From positions 1-20,820 of the forward strand of contig CAZBVM010000009.1 in the NCBI GenBank assembly GCA_964495505.1: a DNA stretch of 20,820 nucleotides. Reading direction: 5' to 3'. Source of the stretch: JACPHB01 sp964495505. Lineage in GTDB: Bacteria > Patescibacteriota > Minisyncoccia > UBA10092. This document shows, piece after piece, positions 7,293-14,977 of the stretch. The notes below the pieces were generated by a model, which did no database searches, was not told the DNA's origin, and was given only the letters and a program-made list of their open reading frames with translations. Made by a program: the position numbers and the translations under genes. Every line of letters begins with the position of its first letter. Position 1 is the stretch's first letter.

Positions 7293-7335
7293 TGTCAACC
7301 CAGTTTACATATAAATAATAAATTATTGCGGTTTA

Positions 7336-8181
7336 TTACCACGAAGTTTCGGTTCTTGAAAAATGAATGAGAGACCCTATTTTTTTAACTTCTTTAAATT
7401 GTTTATAATCGCGCTTCTGAATCTCATCTACGCAACAAGCTGGTCCATCCAAAACGCTTGCGAAGCGTCGTCCGTAAGCGGCGTCGTGAAGCATCAGATG
7501 ACCGCCGGTTTTTACAGCGTATTTCCAGTGCTCATAATCTTTCGTTATGCCCTCGTAAGTGTGATCGCCGTCAATAAATATGATGTCATAGCTGCCGGCC
7601 CCTGCTTCTACGCCGGTTGAATCTTGAATTATCAATTCAACTTTATGGGAAAAACCGGCTTTGCCTAAAACTTTTAAGAGCGCGCTGTCATCGCAACCCG
7701 CCTTAGTTAAATTATCAATTGATGTTAATTTAGAATTTTCATCAATAGCGGCGGCCAAAAGCAGAGTGCTACCGCCTCTATAACGGCCGATTTCAAGAAT
7801 GCGGCAGGGTGATAAGGAACGGGCCAGAGAAAACAAATAAGCCGCTTCGTCAAAATCCATTTGCAGTGTTTTTCTGCTGGTTACGAGAGGCCTAAAAAGC
7901 CAAACGATATCTTCAAAATTTTTAAATTTATTATGCTCTTCCAAATTGTCATCTATATCCAAAGAACTTAGCGGCTTTAATGCCTGTTCCAAACGGCTGA
8001 TAAAGAATTCGGGGTGTTGTTTTATAAACCAAAAAGCGGCGCGCCAAACCAAGCGGCTGTTAAGAAATCTAATGGTAATTTTTTCTTTAAAAGATAAGTT
8101 TCCGCGGTTTTTAAGATAAAAATCTCCAAAAGCCCCTTTGGGATTCATCTTGCCATACATGCCTTTTTTAGAAAATTTCAT
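7336..8181 (-). CDS. Class I SAM-dependent methyltransferase (methyltransferase 24-like)
   Basis: 281 aa. The SAM-binding motif CRILEIGRYRGGSTLLLAAA is at 126-145, the post-motif acidic residue in LTSIDN at 152-157, and IIFIDGDHTYEG at 200-211 with LHDAAYG at 231-237 matches the CmcI/methyltransferase-24 group, often sugar or small-molecule O-methyltransferases. The N-terminal 110 residues are helical and not recognised. The ATG at 8181 lies only about 8 nt from the predicted transcription start and has no Shine-Dalgarno, so it may be translated leaderless; a later ATG (residue 8, position 8160) is possible. In this locus it probably methylates a sugar or its precursor. It is transcribed alone. 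Confidence 0.8.
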   Translation of the reverse strand: MKFSKKGMYGKMNPKGAFGDFYLKNRGNLSFKEKITIRFLNSRLVWRAAFWFIKQHPEFFISRLEQALKPLSSLDIDDNLEEHNKFKNFEDIVWLFRPLVTSRKTLQMDFDEAAYLFSLARSLSPCRILEIGRYRGGSTLLLAAAIDENSKLTSIDNLTKAGCDDSALLKVLGKAGFSHKVELIIQDSTGVEAGAGSYDIIFIDGDHTYEGITKDYEHWKYAVKTGGHLMLHDAAYGRRFASVLDGPACCVDEIQKRDYKQFKEVKKIGSLIHFSRTETSW

Positions 8182-8195
8182 TTTGTTCTTAATAC

Positions 8196-8223
8196 AGTAT
8201 ATTAAAAACCCTTACGTTGTCAA
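8196..8223 (-). promoter_or_regulatory. Promoter of the 7336-8181 methyltransferase gene
   Basis: Minus-strand TTGACA (8218-8223) and TATACT (8196-8201), 16-bp spacer. The -35 begins two bases after the T-tract of the upstream unit's terminator. Confidence 0.65.
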
Positions 8224-8224
8224 T

Positions 8225-8246
8225 AAAAAAAGGCCGATAGCGGCCT
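8225..8246 (-). terminator. Intrinsic terminator after the alcohol dehydrogenase gene
   Basis: Minus-strand AGGCCG/CGGCCT stem (8246-8241 and 8236-8231), 4-nt loop, followed by a run of T (8230-8225). It closes the unit running from the TylF-like methyltransferase or E1-alpha to the alcohol dehydrogenase. Confidence 0.9.
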
Positions 8247-8261
8247 CTCTATACTTCAACC

Positions 8262-9269
8262 TTAAACGGACATATCAATCACTCCCCTGATTAGCTCGCC
8301 TCTTTCTAAATCTCCGAGACCTTTGTTGATTCGGTCAAGAGAATAAATTTTGGAAATCATTTTATCAATCGGCATTTTGCCTTTCAAATATTCGTCAGCG
8401 TACAAAGGAATTTCTTTATCTATGAAACATCCGCCGCCCCAAGCGCCCATTAATTTCTTGCCTTCAACAAGTTCGTAGGGATTGATTGAAATCTTTTCTT
8501 CCGGCTTCAGATTACCGGCAATAATTGTTGTGCCGCCTTTATTAGCGCACTGAAACGCTGTTTCCATGGCAATCTTATTTCCGCTACATTCAATTACAAA
8601 GTCAAAATGTCCAAAAAACTCGTGCGCATCGAAAAAGGAACTAACTCTCGCGCCCAGCCCGCGGGCCCATTCCAATTTCCAAGAAATAACATCGAAAGCG
8701 ACGCAATCCACGCCCAATGAAACGGCTCGCAGCAAAGCGCTTGTGCCAATGCCGCCAATACCGAAAATCGCCAGTTTTTTGCCCTTTCCGGAAATTCCGA
8801 AATTATCAATCATGCCGGCGCCCGTGGGCACGGCGCAGCCAAGAATTGCGGCTACGGGCGAAGATAATTTCTTGGAAACCTTGACCAACGTATTCTCGGC
8901 CACAACCGCGTAACTCGCAAAAGTGGCAACGGGCCCGGCGTTTACCATGCCGGTTTTGCTCTGATAATAAATTGCCGCCGATGATTTCAAGCCCGAACCT
9001 TTTATCCAGCTGCAAACAACATAATCATCAGGTTTAACTTTTAAAACCCCGTCTCCAATCTCAACGACAAAACCCGACGCTTCATGGCCCAAAAGGTGGG
9101 GAATGTATTCCTTTCCCTTTCGACCGTTAATTTCATTAATTTGGCTGCGGCATAGGCCGCTGCAAAGAATTTGGACCAAAACTTGGCCTCTGTTTAATTT
9201 TGGAATTTCTAATTCCTCGATTTCCAGTGGCCCGCCAACTTTCCTTAAAACCGCCGCTTTGGTTTTCAT
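8262..9269 (-). CDS. Zinc-dependent alcohol dehydrogenase (MDR superfamily)
   Basis: 335 aa when started at the ATG at 9269, which has AAGGAG (9276-9281) 6 nt upstream and begins the canonical MKTKAAVL. A longer frame reaching 9347 overlaps the upstream gene and adds an atypical 26 residues. Catalytic zinc ligands are Cys40 (CSGLC), His62-Glu63 (GHEASG) and Cys145 (GCAVPTGAG), as in class III-type medium-chain dehydrogenases. The nucleotide site is FGIGGIGTS (169-177) with Asp193 favouring NAD(H). The lobe that normally holds four structural-zinc cysteines (about 86-115) has only one Cys, so the structural zinc is lost. It oxidises an alcohol or reduces a carbonyl; the substrate is unknown. 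Last gene of its unit, 10 bp after the methyltransferase. Confidence 0.87.
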   Translation of the reverse strand: MKTKAAVLRKVGGPLEIEELEIPKLNRGQVLVQILCSGLCRSQINEINGRKGKEYIPHLLGHEASGFVVEIGDGVLKVKPDDYVVCSWIKGSGLKSSAAIYYQSKTGMVNAGPVATFASYAVVAENTLVKVSKKLSSPVAAILGCAVPTGAGMIDNFGISGKGKKLAIFGIGGIGTSALLRAVSLGVDCVAFDVISWKLEWARGLGARVSSFFDAHEFFGHFDFVIECSGNKIAMETAFQCANKGGTTIIAGNLKPEEKISINPYELVEGKKLMGAWGGGCFIDKEIPLYADEYLKGKMPIDKMISKIYSLDRINKGLGDLERGELIRGVIDMSV

Positions 9270-9279
9270 TTGCTTCTCC

Positions 9280-9933
9280 TTACGGAATAAACCAATAATA
9301 GTCGCCCGTATAGCCAACTTCGGCAAAGAGCTGCTTCCAATCATCAACGCTCATATATGTCAAGGCGGTAAGATTCCATTTCTGCATCCGGTCGCGATCA
9401 CTTTCGTTGCGCCACGAATCAAGAGTAATGAAAGCGTGCTTCCTGGAAACTCTTTGAACTTCGCGAAGGGCTTGTTTGCATTCTTCCAAGGGAAGATTAT
9501 GAATCGTAGTGATAGAAATCACCAAATCAAATGACTTATCGGGAAAAGGCAGTTCTTTTGCGTTAGCCACCATTACAAACGGCTTAACGCTTTCCATTGC
9601 GTTATCAATCGCATATTGCGAGATATCAATACCGGCCACTTTAATACCGGGAATCACCTGCATAAAATCATGAAGCATGAATCCCTTGGCGCAGCCGACA
9701 TCCAAAATGCTGCTTTCAGAAGTCAGTCCGTAATAATCCCGGAATCTTTCTGCCACGCTAACCCACCTACCATCGTAAACATAGCCGCCATAGCCCTGAA
9801 GGCGGGAACCGTCAAAAAATTCGCGGCCGAATTCGCGGGCAATCCTATGATCCTCTTCGGTAACCAGTTTAAATCTTCCCTCAACATCGCGATCTATATT
9901 TGGATAGACGTTCAGTAAATTAATCTCTGCCAT
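9280..9933 (-). CDS. Class I SAM-dependent methyltransferase (Methyltransf_11-like)
   Basis: 217 aa. The SAM motif I SSILDVGCAKGFML is at about 89-102, motif II KVAGIDISQYAI follows at about 112-123, and ELPFPDKSFDLVISI is motif III-IV of the Methyltransf_11 fold. The gene starts inside the end of the E1-beta gene (14-bp overlap), and its AAAGGAGG Shine-Dalgarno (9939-9946, spacing 5) is formed by E1-beta codons, implying translational coupling. The substrate may be the product of the E1 pair or the following dehydrogenase. C- versus O- or N-methylation cannot be told from sequence. Confidence 0.82.
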   Translation of the reverse strand: MAEINLLNVYPNIDRDVEGRFKLVTEEDHRIAREFGREFFDGSRLQGYGGYVYDGRWVSVAERFRDYYGLTSESSILDVGCAKGFMLHDFMQVIPGIKVAGIDISQYAIDNAMESVKPFVMVANAKELPFPDKSFDLVISITTIHNLPLEECKQALREVQRVSRKHAFITLDSWRNESDRDRMQKWNLTALTYMSVDDWKQLFAEVGYTGDYYWFIP

Positions 9934-10921
9934 TTTTTCCTCCTTTCATTTCTTCCACAGTCCGAATAATCATTTCAGTCGTGGGATGATAATATGGCTC
10001 GAGATATTGGCTGGCCGGACAGGGAATATCCGGCAAAGTGATTCGCCGCGGCGGGCATTTTAAATATCCATGCGCTTGCTCGGCAACCAAAGCGACAACC
10101 TCTGAAGAAATACTGCACGACCTCCATCCCGTGTCTACAATTAAAAGCCGTCCGGAAAGTTTTACCGATTGGATAACCGGATCGATATCAAGAGGCCTCA
10201 GCCATCTTAAATCAATAATTTCCGGGAAAATTCCTTTTACGTTCAGCTTCGTATTCGCTTCAAGGGCGTTGAGAAGAGCAATAGAAACCGTAACGACGGT
10301 AATGTCTCGGCCGGAAATAACAGCATTGGATGTAAAAGGAGTTTCGTAATATTCTTCGGGAACGCCTTCTTTCTTATCAAACAAAGTCGGATGCCGGTGT
10401 TCAAGGATAATAGTCGGACTATCGTCAAAAATAGCGGTTAAAAGCATGCCCTTCGCATCAACCGCAGAGGCCGGCAGGCCTACTTTAACGCCCGGAAAAT
10501 GGGCAAAAATGGACTGCAAACTATGGCTATGCGTAACGCCTTCGCCCGGCCTGCGAGCGATAAAACTCAAAATGGTTAAAGGAACTCTGTGGCGGCCGCC
10601 GGAGGCATATCTTAGCGCGGCGGCTTGATTCATCATTTGATCCATTGTGAGAAGCATAAAATCGTTTCTCTGATGAATCAAAATGGGCCTCATGCCGTCA
10701 ATCGCGGCTCCAATGCAAAATCCCGTTAGTCCATTTTCTGAAAGAGGGGTACTTATAACTCGAGACGGACCAAATTTTTTATAGGCCGGCAAGACCTGTC
10801 CGTAAACACCAGTAATATTATCAACTTCTTCGCCCATCAAAAAAACATTTTTATCCTTTTCCATCGCAAGCAACAATGCCTCGGCCGAAGCGTCTTTATA
10901 TGCCATCATTCTCGCGCCCAT
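9920..10921 (-). CDS. Thiamine-diphosphate E1 beta subunit (PdhB/AcoB-like)
   Basis: 333 aa, the normal size for the beta chain of heterotetrameric 2-oxo acid dehydrogenase E1. Family landmarks are FLMGEEVDNITGVYG (27-41), TPLSENGLTGFCIGAA (58-73, with the active-site Glu62), the HSHSLQSIFAHFPGVKVGLP segment (131-150) and the C-terminal transketolase_C region (TVVTVSIALLNALEA to the end). The ATG overlaps the E1-alpha stop (TAATG) and has GGAGG about 7 nt upstream, so the pair is translationally coupled. No lipoyl acyltransferase (E2) or E3 gene is present, and the neighbours are sugar enzymes, so a role in a nonclassical ThDP reaction (decarboxylation or ketol transfer) during sugar synthesis is more likely than central metabolism. 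Confidence 0.9.
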   Translation of the reverse strand: MGARMMAYKDASAEALLLAMEKDKNVFLMGEEVDNITGVYGQVLPAYKKFGPSRVISTPLSENGLTGFCIGAAIDGMRPILIHQRNDFMLLTMDQMMNQAAALRYASGGRHRVPLTILSFIARRPGEGVTHSHSLQSIFAHFPGVKVGLPASAVDAKGMLLTAIFDDSPTIILEHRHPTLFDKKEGVPEEYYETPFTSNAVISGRDITVVTVSIALLNALEANTKLNVKGIFPEIIDLRWLRPLDIDPVIQSVKLSGRLLIVDTGWRSCSISSEVVALVAEQAHGYLKCPPRRITLPDIPCPASQYLEPYYHPTTEMIIRTVEEMKGGKNGRD

Positions 10922-11865
10922 TATTCCGCCTCCGATAATAAATCTTCTTTTGACGGCGTTGGACTGTTAAACGCGCATTCTTCCGCCTCGTCTATTTCCT
11001 GTTTAATAAGCTCTTTCATTCTGCCAATCTCTTCATCTTTAAAAAAATTTCTAAGTTGTTTTAAAGGGCACCTGGAAATCCAATATTCGCCTTCCTCGCG
11101 AGTCCTATATCCTAAATGCCAATCTTCGCCCGGCCCCCAGTGTTCTTTCAGCCGATATGTGCAGGCCTCGATAAAACAGGGCTGGCCTTTTCTAACCAAA
11201 TCAACTTTTGACTTGGCAACTTTCATAACGCGGAAAACATCATTTGCATTGTCAATACGATGCGAATTAATAAATGGCTTAACGCGCGAAATAATTATTT
11301 CGCTCGGCTGGCGCTGTAGAATGTGCGAATGTGTGGCATAAAGATTATTTTCACAAACAAACAAAACCGGTAATTTCTTAACGGAAGCAAAATTGATGCT
11401 TTCCCAAAAAATTCCTTCCTCAACCGCTCCATCGCCAAAAAATGCCACCGCTACTTTATCTTCGCCCTTCATTTTGAAAGAAAGCGCCAAGCCAACTGCG
11501 AAAGCAATGCTGGCGCCGATAAGCGGCGCTGAAACCACATGGCCGGCCAAGGCGTCAAAAAGATGCATCGTGCCGCCTCGGCCACGGCAGCAACCGGTTT
11601 CTTTGCCTAAAATTTCCGCCATCATCTTTTTCATATCGCCGCCTTTAGCCAAGTAATGGCCATGACAACGATGCGTGGAAACAATTTTATCCTGCGGTCT
11701 TAACGCCGCCATTACGCCAACGGCTACCGCCTCTTGCCCGATAGACAGATGAACCGGCGCGTTGATTAATTTTTTGCCGCACCATTCAATTAATCTTTCC
11801 TCGGCCATTCTAATCCTCAACATCTCAAAATACAGTTCTTTCTCTTTCAAAAATTTCTTATTCAC
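10921..11865 (-). CDS. Thiamine-diphosphate E1 alpha subunit (PdhA/AcoA-like)
   Basis: 314 aa. The ThDP motif runs from GDGAVEEG (144-151) to CENN (171-174), with the expected Mg-binding Asp and Asn residues. Also present are STHRCHGHYLAKGGD (63-77), carrying the active-site His residues, and CRGRGGTMHL (93-102), all standard for dehydrogenase E1 alpha chains. The start is GTG at 11865, chosen because AGGAGG (11871-11876) lies 5 nt upstream; no ATG start fits better. It forms the ThDP-binding half of an alpha2beta2 enzyme with the next gene. A weak promoter (11910-11938) inside the end of the preceding methyltransferase gene may give it separate expression. Confidence 0.9.
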   Translation of the reverse strand: MNKKFLKEKELYFEMLRIRMAEERLIEWCGKKLINAPVHLSIGQEAVAVGVMAALRPQDKIVSTHRCHGHYLAKGGDMKKMMAEILGKETGCCRGRGGTMHLFDALAGHVVSAPLIGASIAFAVGLALSFKMKGEDKVAVAFFGDGAVEEGIFWESINFASVKKLPVLFVCENNLYATHSHILQRQPSEIIISRVKPFINSHRIDNANDVFRVMKVAKSKVDLVRKGQPCFIEACTYRLKEHWGPGEDWHLGYRTREEGEYWISRCPLKQLRNFFKDEEIGRMKELIKQEIDEAEECAFNSPTPSKEDLLSEAE

Positions 11866-11905
11866 TTGACCCTCCTTTATTAAATTTTCAAAGAAATTTT
11901 AACGC

Positions 11906-11916
11906 TTAGATACTAA
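11906..11916. promoter_or_regulatory. Shared TTAGATACTAA motif upstream of E1-alpha
   Basis: The 11-mer TTAGATACTAA (interrupted dyad TTAG-n3-CTAA) occurs here and again at 17911-17921, both times 40-60 bp before a gene start on the minus strand. Here it overlaps the stop of the TylF-like gene and a candidate -10. It could be an operator; two copies are weak evidence. Confidence 0.25.
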
Positions 11917-11938
11917 TACGAAACATGACTTTCGTCAA
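11910..11938 (-). promoter_or_regulatory. Possible internal promoter for E1-alpha
   Basis: Minus-strand TTGACG (11933-11938) and TAGTAT (11910-11915), 17-bp spacer. The -35 is inside the TylF-like coding region and the -10 includes its stop codon. Confidence 0.4.
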
Positions 11939-12656
11939 GCTTAACAATTAAACCCTGGCCAGTGCCGAAAGGTTCAATAATTATTTCCAATTTGTCTTCA
12001 AAAAATTCATCGAACGCTTTTTTGACTCCTTTTGCGCCGGGATAATCATGACTTATAATAACACCTCCCCTGCTCATTCGTGGATAAAAGAATTTCAGAC
12101 AATTTATCGTGGATTCATAAAGATCCACGTCAAGATGGACGAATGAAAATTTTTTATTTTTTACGGGTTCGGCGGTAGCAGGAAAAAGTCCTTTGTAAAA
12201 AGAAATATTTGAATAATTTTTTAGATAATTTTTGACGCCTTCTAACGAGGAAGAATATTCCCCCTTGTGAAAGTGCTCCGGATTGTCATGTTTGCTTAAA
12301 TCCGGCAATCCCTCAAAAGTATCAAATAAATGTAAGGGTTTCTTTGTAATTTCACGAATAAGTTTTGCCGAACCCCCTTTATAAACGCCAACCTCGGCGA
12401 TATCCCCCTCGATTTTTTCGGTTTTTTTCACCGCAGTGTATATTTGGTAGGCATCCGGGTCGCTCATAAGCATTTCACTCTCTTCTTTTATCTGTTTTAT
12501 TAGATCAAAAGCCCCCGATGATCTCGGGATGGAATTTAGCACCATGCGCTTATTTTGATAATAAGCAACTAAGAATCTTCTTGCGTATCTTCTGGGAATG
12601 GATAGAGCTTTGGTGACCCCCAGCCATTTTATAATTGTCTTAATAAATTTTTTCAT
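11913..12656 (-). CDS. TylF/MycF-type O-methyltransferase
   Basis: 247 aa. Matches the macrocin-O-methyltransferase (TylF/MycF) family, metal- and SAM-dependent enzymes that methylate sugar hydroxyls. SAM site EGDIAEVGVYKGGSAKL (83-99), LHLFDTFEGLPD (108-119), metal-binding HLDVDLYEST (174-183) and ISHDYPGAKG (201-210) are all present. The ATG at 12656 has AAGGA with suitable spacing. The N-terminal 60 residues are basic and helical. It is preceded by a promoter and the terminator of the aminotransferase gene, and leads into the E1 genes after 47 bp, so it may be the first gene of a five-gene unit. Confidence 0.86.
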   Translation of the reverse strand: MKKFIKTIIKWLGVTKALSIPRRYARRFLVAYYQNKRMVLNSIPRSSGAFDLIKQIKEESEMLMSDPDAYQIYTAVKKTEKIEGDIAEVGVYKGGSAKLIREITKKPLHLFDTFEGLPDLSKHDNPEHFHKGEYSSSLEGVKNYLKNYSNISFYKGLFPATAEPVKNKKFSFVHLDVDLYESTINCLKFFYPRMSRGGVIISHDYPGAKGVKKAFDEFFEDKLEIIIEPFGTGQGLIVKLDESHVSY

Positions 12657-12684
12657 AGATTTCCTTGATTAATTAATTACTTTT

Positions 12685-12713
12685 AATTTACTAAATCTTC
12701 AATTTATAGTCAA
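12685..12713 (-). promoter_or_regulatory. Promoter of the TylF-like methyltransferase unit
   Basis: Minus-strand TTGACT (12708-12713) and TAAATT (12685-12690), 17-bp spacer, about 30 bp before the start codon. Confidence 0.55.
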
Positions 12714-12732
12714 CCAAATGTATTATATAAAA

Positions 12733-12755
12733 TAAAAACCCTGACGATTCAGGGT
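12733..12755 (-). terminator. Intrinsic terminator after the aminotransferase gene
   Basis: Minus-strand ACCCTGA/TCAGGGT stem (12755-12749 and 12744-12738), 4-nt loop, followed by a T-rich tract. It begins 11 bp beyond the aminotransferase stop. Confidence 0.85.
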
Positions 12756-12766
12756 AAAACATGAAC

Positions 12767-13867
12767 TTATTTTTTATAAAACTTTCGAACTGCGCCGATT
12801 ACAAAATCAATCTCATCGTCGGTAAGATGCTGATGAAGCGGTAATGATATGATTGACTTGGCCTGACTTTCACAAACCGGAAAACTTCCTTCTTTGTAAC
12901 CCAAAAACGCGCTTGCCGGCTGCAAATGAAGAGGTATCGGATAATGGATTTTAGCGTCAACGCCGTTGTCAAGAAGCCAGCGCAATAATCCGTCTCTATT
13001 TTCGGCTAGTAAAATATACAAATGAAACACGTGCTTTTTGTAAAAAAACCGAGGCGGAATTTTCAATTGAGGAATATTCTTAAAATTTTCGTCGTAACAA
13101 CGAGCAATTTCTATCCGCTTGTTGGTCACAAAGTCTAAATCCTTCAAAGCATGAAGCGCCACCACAGCTTGTACGGTGTGAAGCCGCGAATTATAAGCGT
13201 ATTCCCGGCAAATATTTCTGCCCTCAATCCCGTGATTTCTCAAAAGTAAGAGTTTTTCGTAGGAAGAACGGCAGCTTGTGGTGATTACGCCCCCATCGCC
13301 CCAAACATTCAGATTTTTTAAAGGATGCATGCTGAAAGCGGCAGAGCGGCCAAATGAGCCCACTTCGCGACCGTAAAATCTCGCGCCCACTGCCTGACAT
13401 GCATCTTCAATAATATCAAGTTTATTATAATTGGCGATGTTTACCATTTTATCCATATCGCAGGAATTTCCGGCCCATTGAACCGGCAAAATCGCTCTTG
13501 TTCTTCTGGTAATAGCCGATTCAATTTTATTGACATCCATAAGATATTCATCATTGACATCAATAAAAACCGGTTTGGCGCCGGTCGCAACAATCGCACC
13601 CACAGTCGCAAAAAAAGTATAAGGGACGGTTATAACTTCGTCACCCGGACCGATATCCCGGGCTTTCATAGACAAAAACAGAGCATCGGTGCCGCTATTT
13701 ACCCCGACCGCATAGAATGTTCCGCAAAGTTTGGCGAATTTTTCCTCAAACTCCCTAACTTCCCGGCCCAAGGTATAATCGCCGCGCGAAACAACGCCTC
13801 TGATATCCCGCATGATTTCTTCAATCTCGCCGAACTGCCTCTTAAGATACGAGAATTCAACTTTCAC
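12767..13867 (-). CDS. DegT/DnrJ/EryC1-family sugar aminotransferase
   Basis: 366 aa, the usual size for PLP-dependent sugar aminotransferases, which convert a keto nucleotide sugar to an amino sugar with glutamate. Landmarks: GVNSGTDALFL (55-65), GDEVITVPYTFFAT (75-88), IIEDACQAVGA (152-162, PLP-pyridine Asp155), SMHPLKNL (179-186, PLP lysine Lys184) and GDGGVITT (190-197). The LPVQWAGNSCDMDKM segment (128-142) has Gln where many relatives have His. The start is GTG at 13867, selected by a strong AAGGAG 7 nt or so upstream. It has its own promoter and terminator. It probably acts on the product of one of the two epimerase/dehydratase-type enzymes. Confidence 0.9.
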   Translation of the reverse strand: MKVEFSYLKRQFGEIEEIMRDIRGVVSRGDYTLGREVREFEEKFAKLCGTFYAVGVNSGTDALFLSMKARDIGPGDEVITVPYTFFATVGAIVATGAKPVFIDVNDEYLMDVNKIESAITRRTRAILPVQWAGNSCDMDKMVNIANYNKLDIIEDACQAVGARFYGREVGSFGRSAAFSMHPLKNLNVWGDGGVITTSCRSSYEKLLLLRNHGIEGRNICREYAYNSRLHTVQAVVALHALKDLDFVTNKRIEIARCYDENFKNIPQLKIPPRFFYKKHVFHLYILLAENRDGLLRWLLDNGVDAKIHYPIPLHLQPASAFLGYKEGSFPVCESQAKSIISLPLHQHLTDDEIDFVIGAVRKFYKK

Positions 13868-13910
13868 GCTCTTCTCCTTTTTTTAAGTTTTTAAATTACT
13901 AATTTTAGTT

Positions 13911-13938
13911 AATATACCACTAAATATTAACTTGTCAA
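13911..13938 (-). promoter_or_regulatory. Promoter of the aminotransferase gene
   Basis: Minus-strand TTGACA (13933-13938) directly after the stop of the preceding epimerase gene, and TATATT (13911-13916), 16-bp spacer. Confidence 0.65.
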
Positions 13939-14913
13939 TTAATTTAAATTAATCTTCTGCATCATTTTTATATTGTGATACAGCGGATTATTTAATCCAT
14001 CAATAATCAGTCCGGCGTCAAAAGATTTTTTTAAACTGATAATTGCCTCCTTAACGTCACACCTCGGTTTAAACCCAAGAACACTTTTAATTTTGTCTGA
14101 ATTCAAGTGATAAGACCTTGTGTCGTTGGTATCAATATTTTCTAATTCAATGTTTTCGTCTGTCAGAACGTCTTTTACAAGCCGGGCTATTTCTCCAACG
14201 GACAAATTCTCAAAACCGGCGTTAAAAACTTCCCGATTAACAAGCGAGTCCGGCGCTTCAAGTAAACGCTCGTAGACGTCGACCATATCCTTTATGTTAA
14301 TATTCGGCCTTAAAAGCGATTCGCCGATAATTTTTATTTTTTTATTAACTAAAGCGTTAATAGTTAAAATATTGACTATCAAGTCCAGCCGCAATCTGGA
14401 AGCGTAGCCGCAGACGGTAGCCGGCCTGATGACGACATAATTCAAATCTGAACCGCGCAAAATTTTCTCGCACTCCGCTTTATACTTGGCATAATCGGTA
14501 ATAGGCGTTTGTTCAACTTCCTCCGTCACCTCGCAATTTTTAACACCGTAAGAACTGGCGGAACTGGCGTAAATTAATCGTTTGATTTTATTTTTTTTGA
14601 CCGTTTCTATAACATTAAAAAACGCATCATAATTAATTGATTTTCCCAGCGCCGGATTAAGATCAAAACTCGGGTCATTAGAAATGCAGGCCAGATGGAT
14701 TAATTGATCAACCCCATGCCCGGCTTTAATGAGTTTTTCCCTGTCCCTGATATCGCCCCTTATTTCAATTAAACTGGAATGATTTAATTCTTTGAAAACA
14801 TTGCCATATAAATAAAGGTCGTAAACAACGACCTTGTATCCCTTTTTTAAGAGGCGCGGGACTAGCGCGCTCCCAACGTAACCCGCGCCGCCGGTTATTA
14901 AAATGGTTGACAT
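13939..14913 (-). CDS. NAD-dependent epimerase/dehydratase family protein
   Basis: 324 aa extended SDR. NAD site ITGGAGYVGSAL (6-17), GDIRD (53-57), HLACISNDPSFD (73-84), Ser/Tyr/Lys active site with the serine cluster at 117-121 and YAKYK (141-145), and RPATVCGYASRLR (about 158-170). The HLACISNDPSF stretch is typical of a subgroup annotated as nucleotide-sugar epimerases or reductases rather than GalE proper; epimerase, dehydratase and 4-reductase remain possible. The ATG at 14913 has no Shine-Dalgarno and lies about 6 nt from the predicted transcription start, so it is probably leaderless. It is divergent from the Nudix gene, and the aminotransferase with its own promoter follows. Confidence 0.83.
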   Translation of the reverse strand: MSTILITGGAGYVGSALVPRLLKKGYKVVVYDLYLYGNVFKELNHSSLIEIRGDIRDREKLIKAGHGVDQLIHLACISNDPSFDLNPALGKSINYDAFFNVIETVKKNKIKRLIYASSASSYGVKNCEVTEEVEQTPITDYAKYKAECEKILRGSDLNYVVIRPATVCGYASRLRLDLIVNILTINALVNKKIKIIGESLLRPNINIKDMVDVYERLLEAPDSLVNREVFNAGFENLSVGEIARLVKDVLTDENIELENIDTNDTRSYHLNSDKIKSVLGFKPRCDVKEAIISLKKSFDAGLIIDGLNNPLYHNIKMMQKINLN

Positions 14914-14925
14914 GCTATTATGACC

Positions 14926-14955
14926 ATAATACTCTATTCGTTAGTTTTATGTAAA
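14926..14955 (-). promoter_or_regulatory. Promoter of the 13939-14913 epimerase gene
   Basis: Minus-strand TTTACA (14950-14955) and TATTAT (14926-14931), 18-bp spacer; the predicted start of transcription is almost at the ATG. Confidence 0.5.
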
Positions 14956-14977
14956 GTTCCTTAACTTCGGAGGAAAA

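Noticed and set aside
7270..7298. TTGACA on the minus strand at 7293-7298 as a promoter
   Set aside because: No acceptable -10 lies 16-18 bp downstream and a better promoter for the NeuB-like gene is at 7186-7215.
7452..7466. Small palindrome ACGCTT-GCG-AAGCGT in the methyltransferase gene as another inserted element
   Set aside because: Only a 6-bp stem, in a region where the protein follows the family pattern without an obvious extra loop.
9270..9347. 26-codon N-terminal extension of the alcohol dehydrogenase
   Set aside because: It overlaps the methyltransferase gene out of frame and lacks the family N-terminus; AAGGAG correctly spaced before 9269 decides the start.
9103..9534. Plus-strand open frame of 143 codons
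   Set aside because: It lies opposite the alcohol dehydrogenase and methyltransferase genes, has no Shine-Dalgarno or family features and reads as antisense shadow.
9920..11865. A pyruvate dehydrogenase of central metabolism
   Set aside because: There are no E2, E3 or lipoylation genes nearby and all neighbours are polysaccharide enzymes; the subunits are real but the housekeeping role is not supported.
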